Assembly (NCBI GenBank): GCA_963735005.1
Contig: CAVTJA010000010.1
Coordinates: 1-64,000 of the forward strand
Length of the DNA stretch: 64,000 nt
From: WTKG01 sp963735005
Lineage (GTDB): Bacteria; Actinomycetota; Actinomycetes; Actinomycetales; Demequinaceae
Direction of reading: 5' to 3'
Positions within the stretch are counted from its first letter, which is position 1. Each line of letters starts with the position of its first letter. Shown here piece by piece: positions 63,444-64,000 of the stretch. The position numbers and the translations under genes are program-made. The notes beneath the pieces are model-generated. The model made no database searches and was not told the origin of the DNA. It saw nothing but the letters and a program-made list of their open reading frames with translations.

Positions 63444-64000
63444 TCAGTAAATTCCGTACGTCCGCCAGTAACGTTGCGCGATCTCATTTCTCGAGTTCGC
63501 GAGCCTACCGATGCCACCGTACCGGTTGATCGTTCGCTGCTCAGCGACACGTAGCGAATCGCGGTGTCCCGTTGCGGATACGGCGATCCGCTTCGCACGA
63601 TTGCCGGCGCGATTTGTGATCTTGCCACTTCGCACATGCTGCCCGAGGCGTCGGTTGATGTTTGTAGACATTCCAACGTACTTCTTGCCGCTCTTCGTCT
63701 TGACGACGTAGATTCCGTAATTGACTTTCTTGGGTTTGATCGCCGGTTTTGACGCAGCCGAGACCTTCTTAAGGACCTTGGTCGCCTTCGCGGTCTTCGA
63801 CACCACCTTCGCCGCTTTCGCCGCCGTAGCGATCAGTTTGCCACCAGGGATTAGCTAGAGCGCAGCCTCGGCGGCCTTCTTGTAGTTGCCTGGGCAAGGT
63901 TCCCGGCCACTGCGACACCAGAAGCCACCATTCCGATCGGTCCGGGGATGTAGGACGCGATTTCGGCGACCTTGGTCACCACCTTGACCGCCTTCTTGAG
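63444..64000 (-). pseudogene. C-terminus of a polymorphic toxin with a GIY-YIG nuclease tip (5' part outside the window)
   Basis: From the window edge inwards: KVAEIASYIPGPIGMVASG and NLAQ, then GNYKKAAEAAL, LIPGGKLIATAAKAAKVV, a Lys/Ala-rich stretch, and the tip YGIYVVKTKSGKKYVGMSTN (GIY and YVG motifs, with INRRLGQH after). It ends RTYGIY at 63444. The pre-toxin region (PGPIG, NYKKAAE, LIPGGK) is typical of RHS- or WXG-type toxins. Two faults interrupt it: a frameshift near 63886 and an in-frame TAG at 63855-63857 between AAL and LIPGGK. The conserved Arg (INRR) and downstream Glu/Asn of a GIY-YIG fold can be seen (EQRTINRYGG). If the faults are real the tip is an orphan remnant. Confidence 0.7.

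Noticed and set aside
63430..63676. Upstream extension of the LRR protein
   Set aside because: It overlaps the toxin tip in another frame and has no start site; ATG 63429 follows the toxin stop with a ribosome-binding site.

Overview
The window is high-G+C DNA from an actinobacterium, most likely Micrococcales. I infer this from the codon use, the frequent GTG starts, the GTGA/ATGA start-stop overlaps, and typical actinobacterial genes: a group II truncated haemoglobin, EttA, a tRNA-linked Orn, class F sortase remains, MacB-like exporters with peptidoglycan-binding adaptors, and PadR/GntR-controlled ABC cassettes. I would not name a genus from this sequence.

Left part (1-27.6 kb) is accessory and eroded. 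It holds a lipoprotein, a visibly lower-G+C kinase/TPR operon (1.3-3.9 kb), a DUF4304 gene and a class F sortase remnant lodged beside a duplicated 5' piece of pepN, then pepN itself (5.8-8.4 kb). Downstream, extra copies of the pepN 3' end (12.07-12.45 and 17.25-17.32 kb) close off two cargo blocks. The first carries a lipoprotein and a large secreted VWA/calcium-repeat protein. The second carries a MacB-type three-part exporter with a decayed lipoprotein and adaptor, plus an I36-type protease inhibitor. From 17.5 to 26.6 kb lies an array of six related membrane proteins of one architecture (two membrane helices, a soluble core, two more helices). Two four-helix membrane proteins, a tail-anchored PH-like protein and lipoproteins sit among or beside them. 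This array is my best candidate for an undescribed system.

Middle part (27.7-47.5 kb) is housekeeping and metabolism. In order: malQ, mscS, glbO, membrane proteins, tesB and ettA. Then comes a galactofuranose-type sugar importer operon (substrate-binding protein, ATPase, two permeases, a second ATPase, LacI regulator) with a recognisable promoter and two operators. It is followed by an Ssb paralogue, two overlapping dynamin-like GTPase genes and tRNA-Arg(TCT).

Right part (47.5-64 kb) has three regulator/ABC cassettes: PadR-DUF1048-ABC-2, PadR-LolD-FtsX, and GntR(YtrA)-ABC. Two of the three have clear palindromic operators. Between and after them are a Gfo/Idh/MocA dehydrogenase, an Old Yellow Enzyme, an acyltransferase, orn, tRNA-His(GTG), a GlsB-type protein and a DUF4126 protein. 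The window ends in the C-terminus of a polymorphic toxin (GIY-YIG nuclease tip) with a leucine-rich-repeat protein directly after it as likely immunity protein.

Two general features stand out. (1) At least sixteen reading-frame breaks occur, several at homopolymers, so either the assembly has indel errors or the left arm is decaying; both may be true. (2) A long hairpin with a shared arm beginning GAGGACATGAGTGC occurs twice in intergenic DNA, each time with a 19-nt loop. No transposase, integrase, phage gene, CRISPR array or rRNA was seen.
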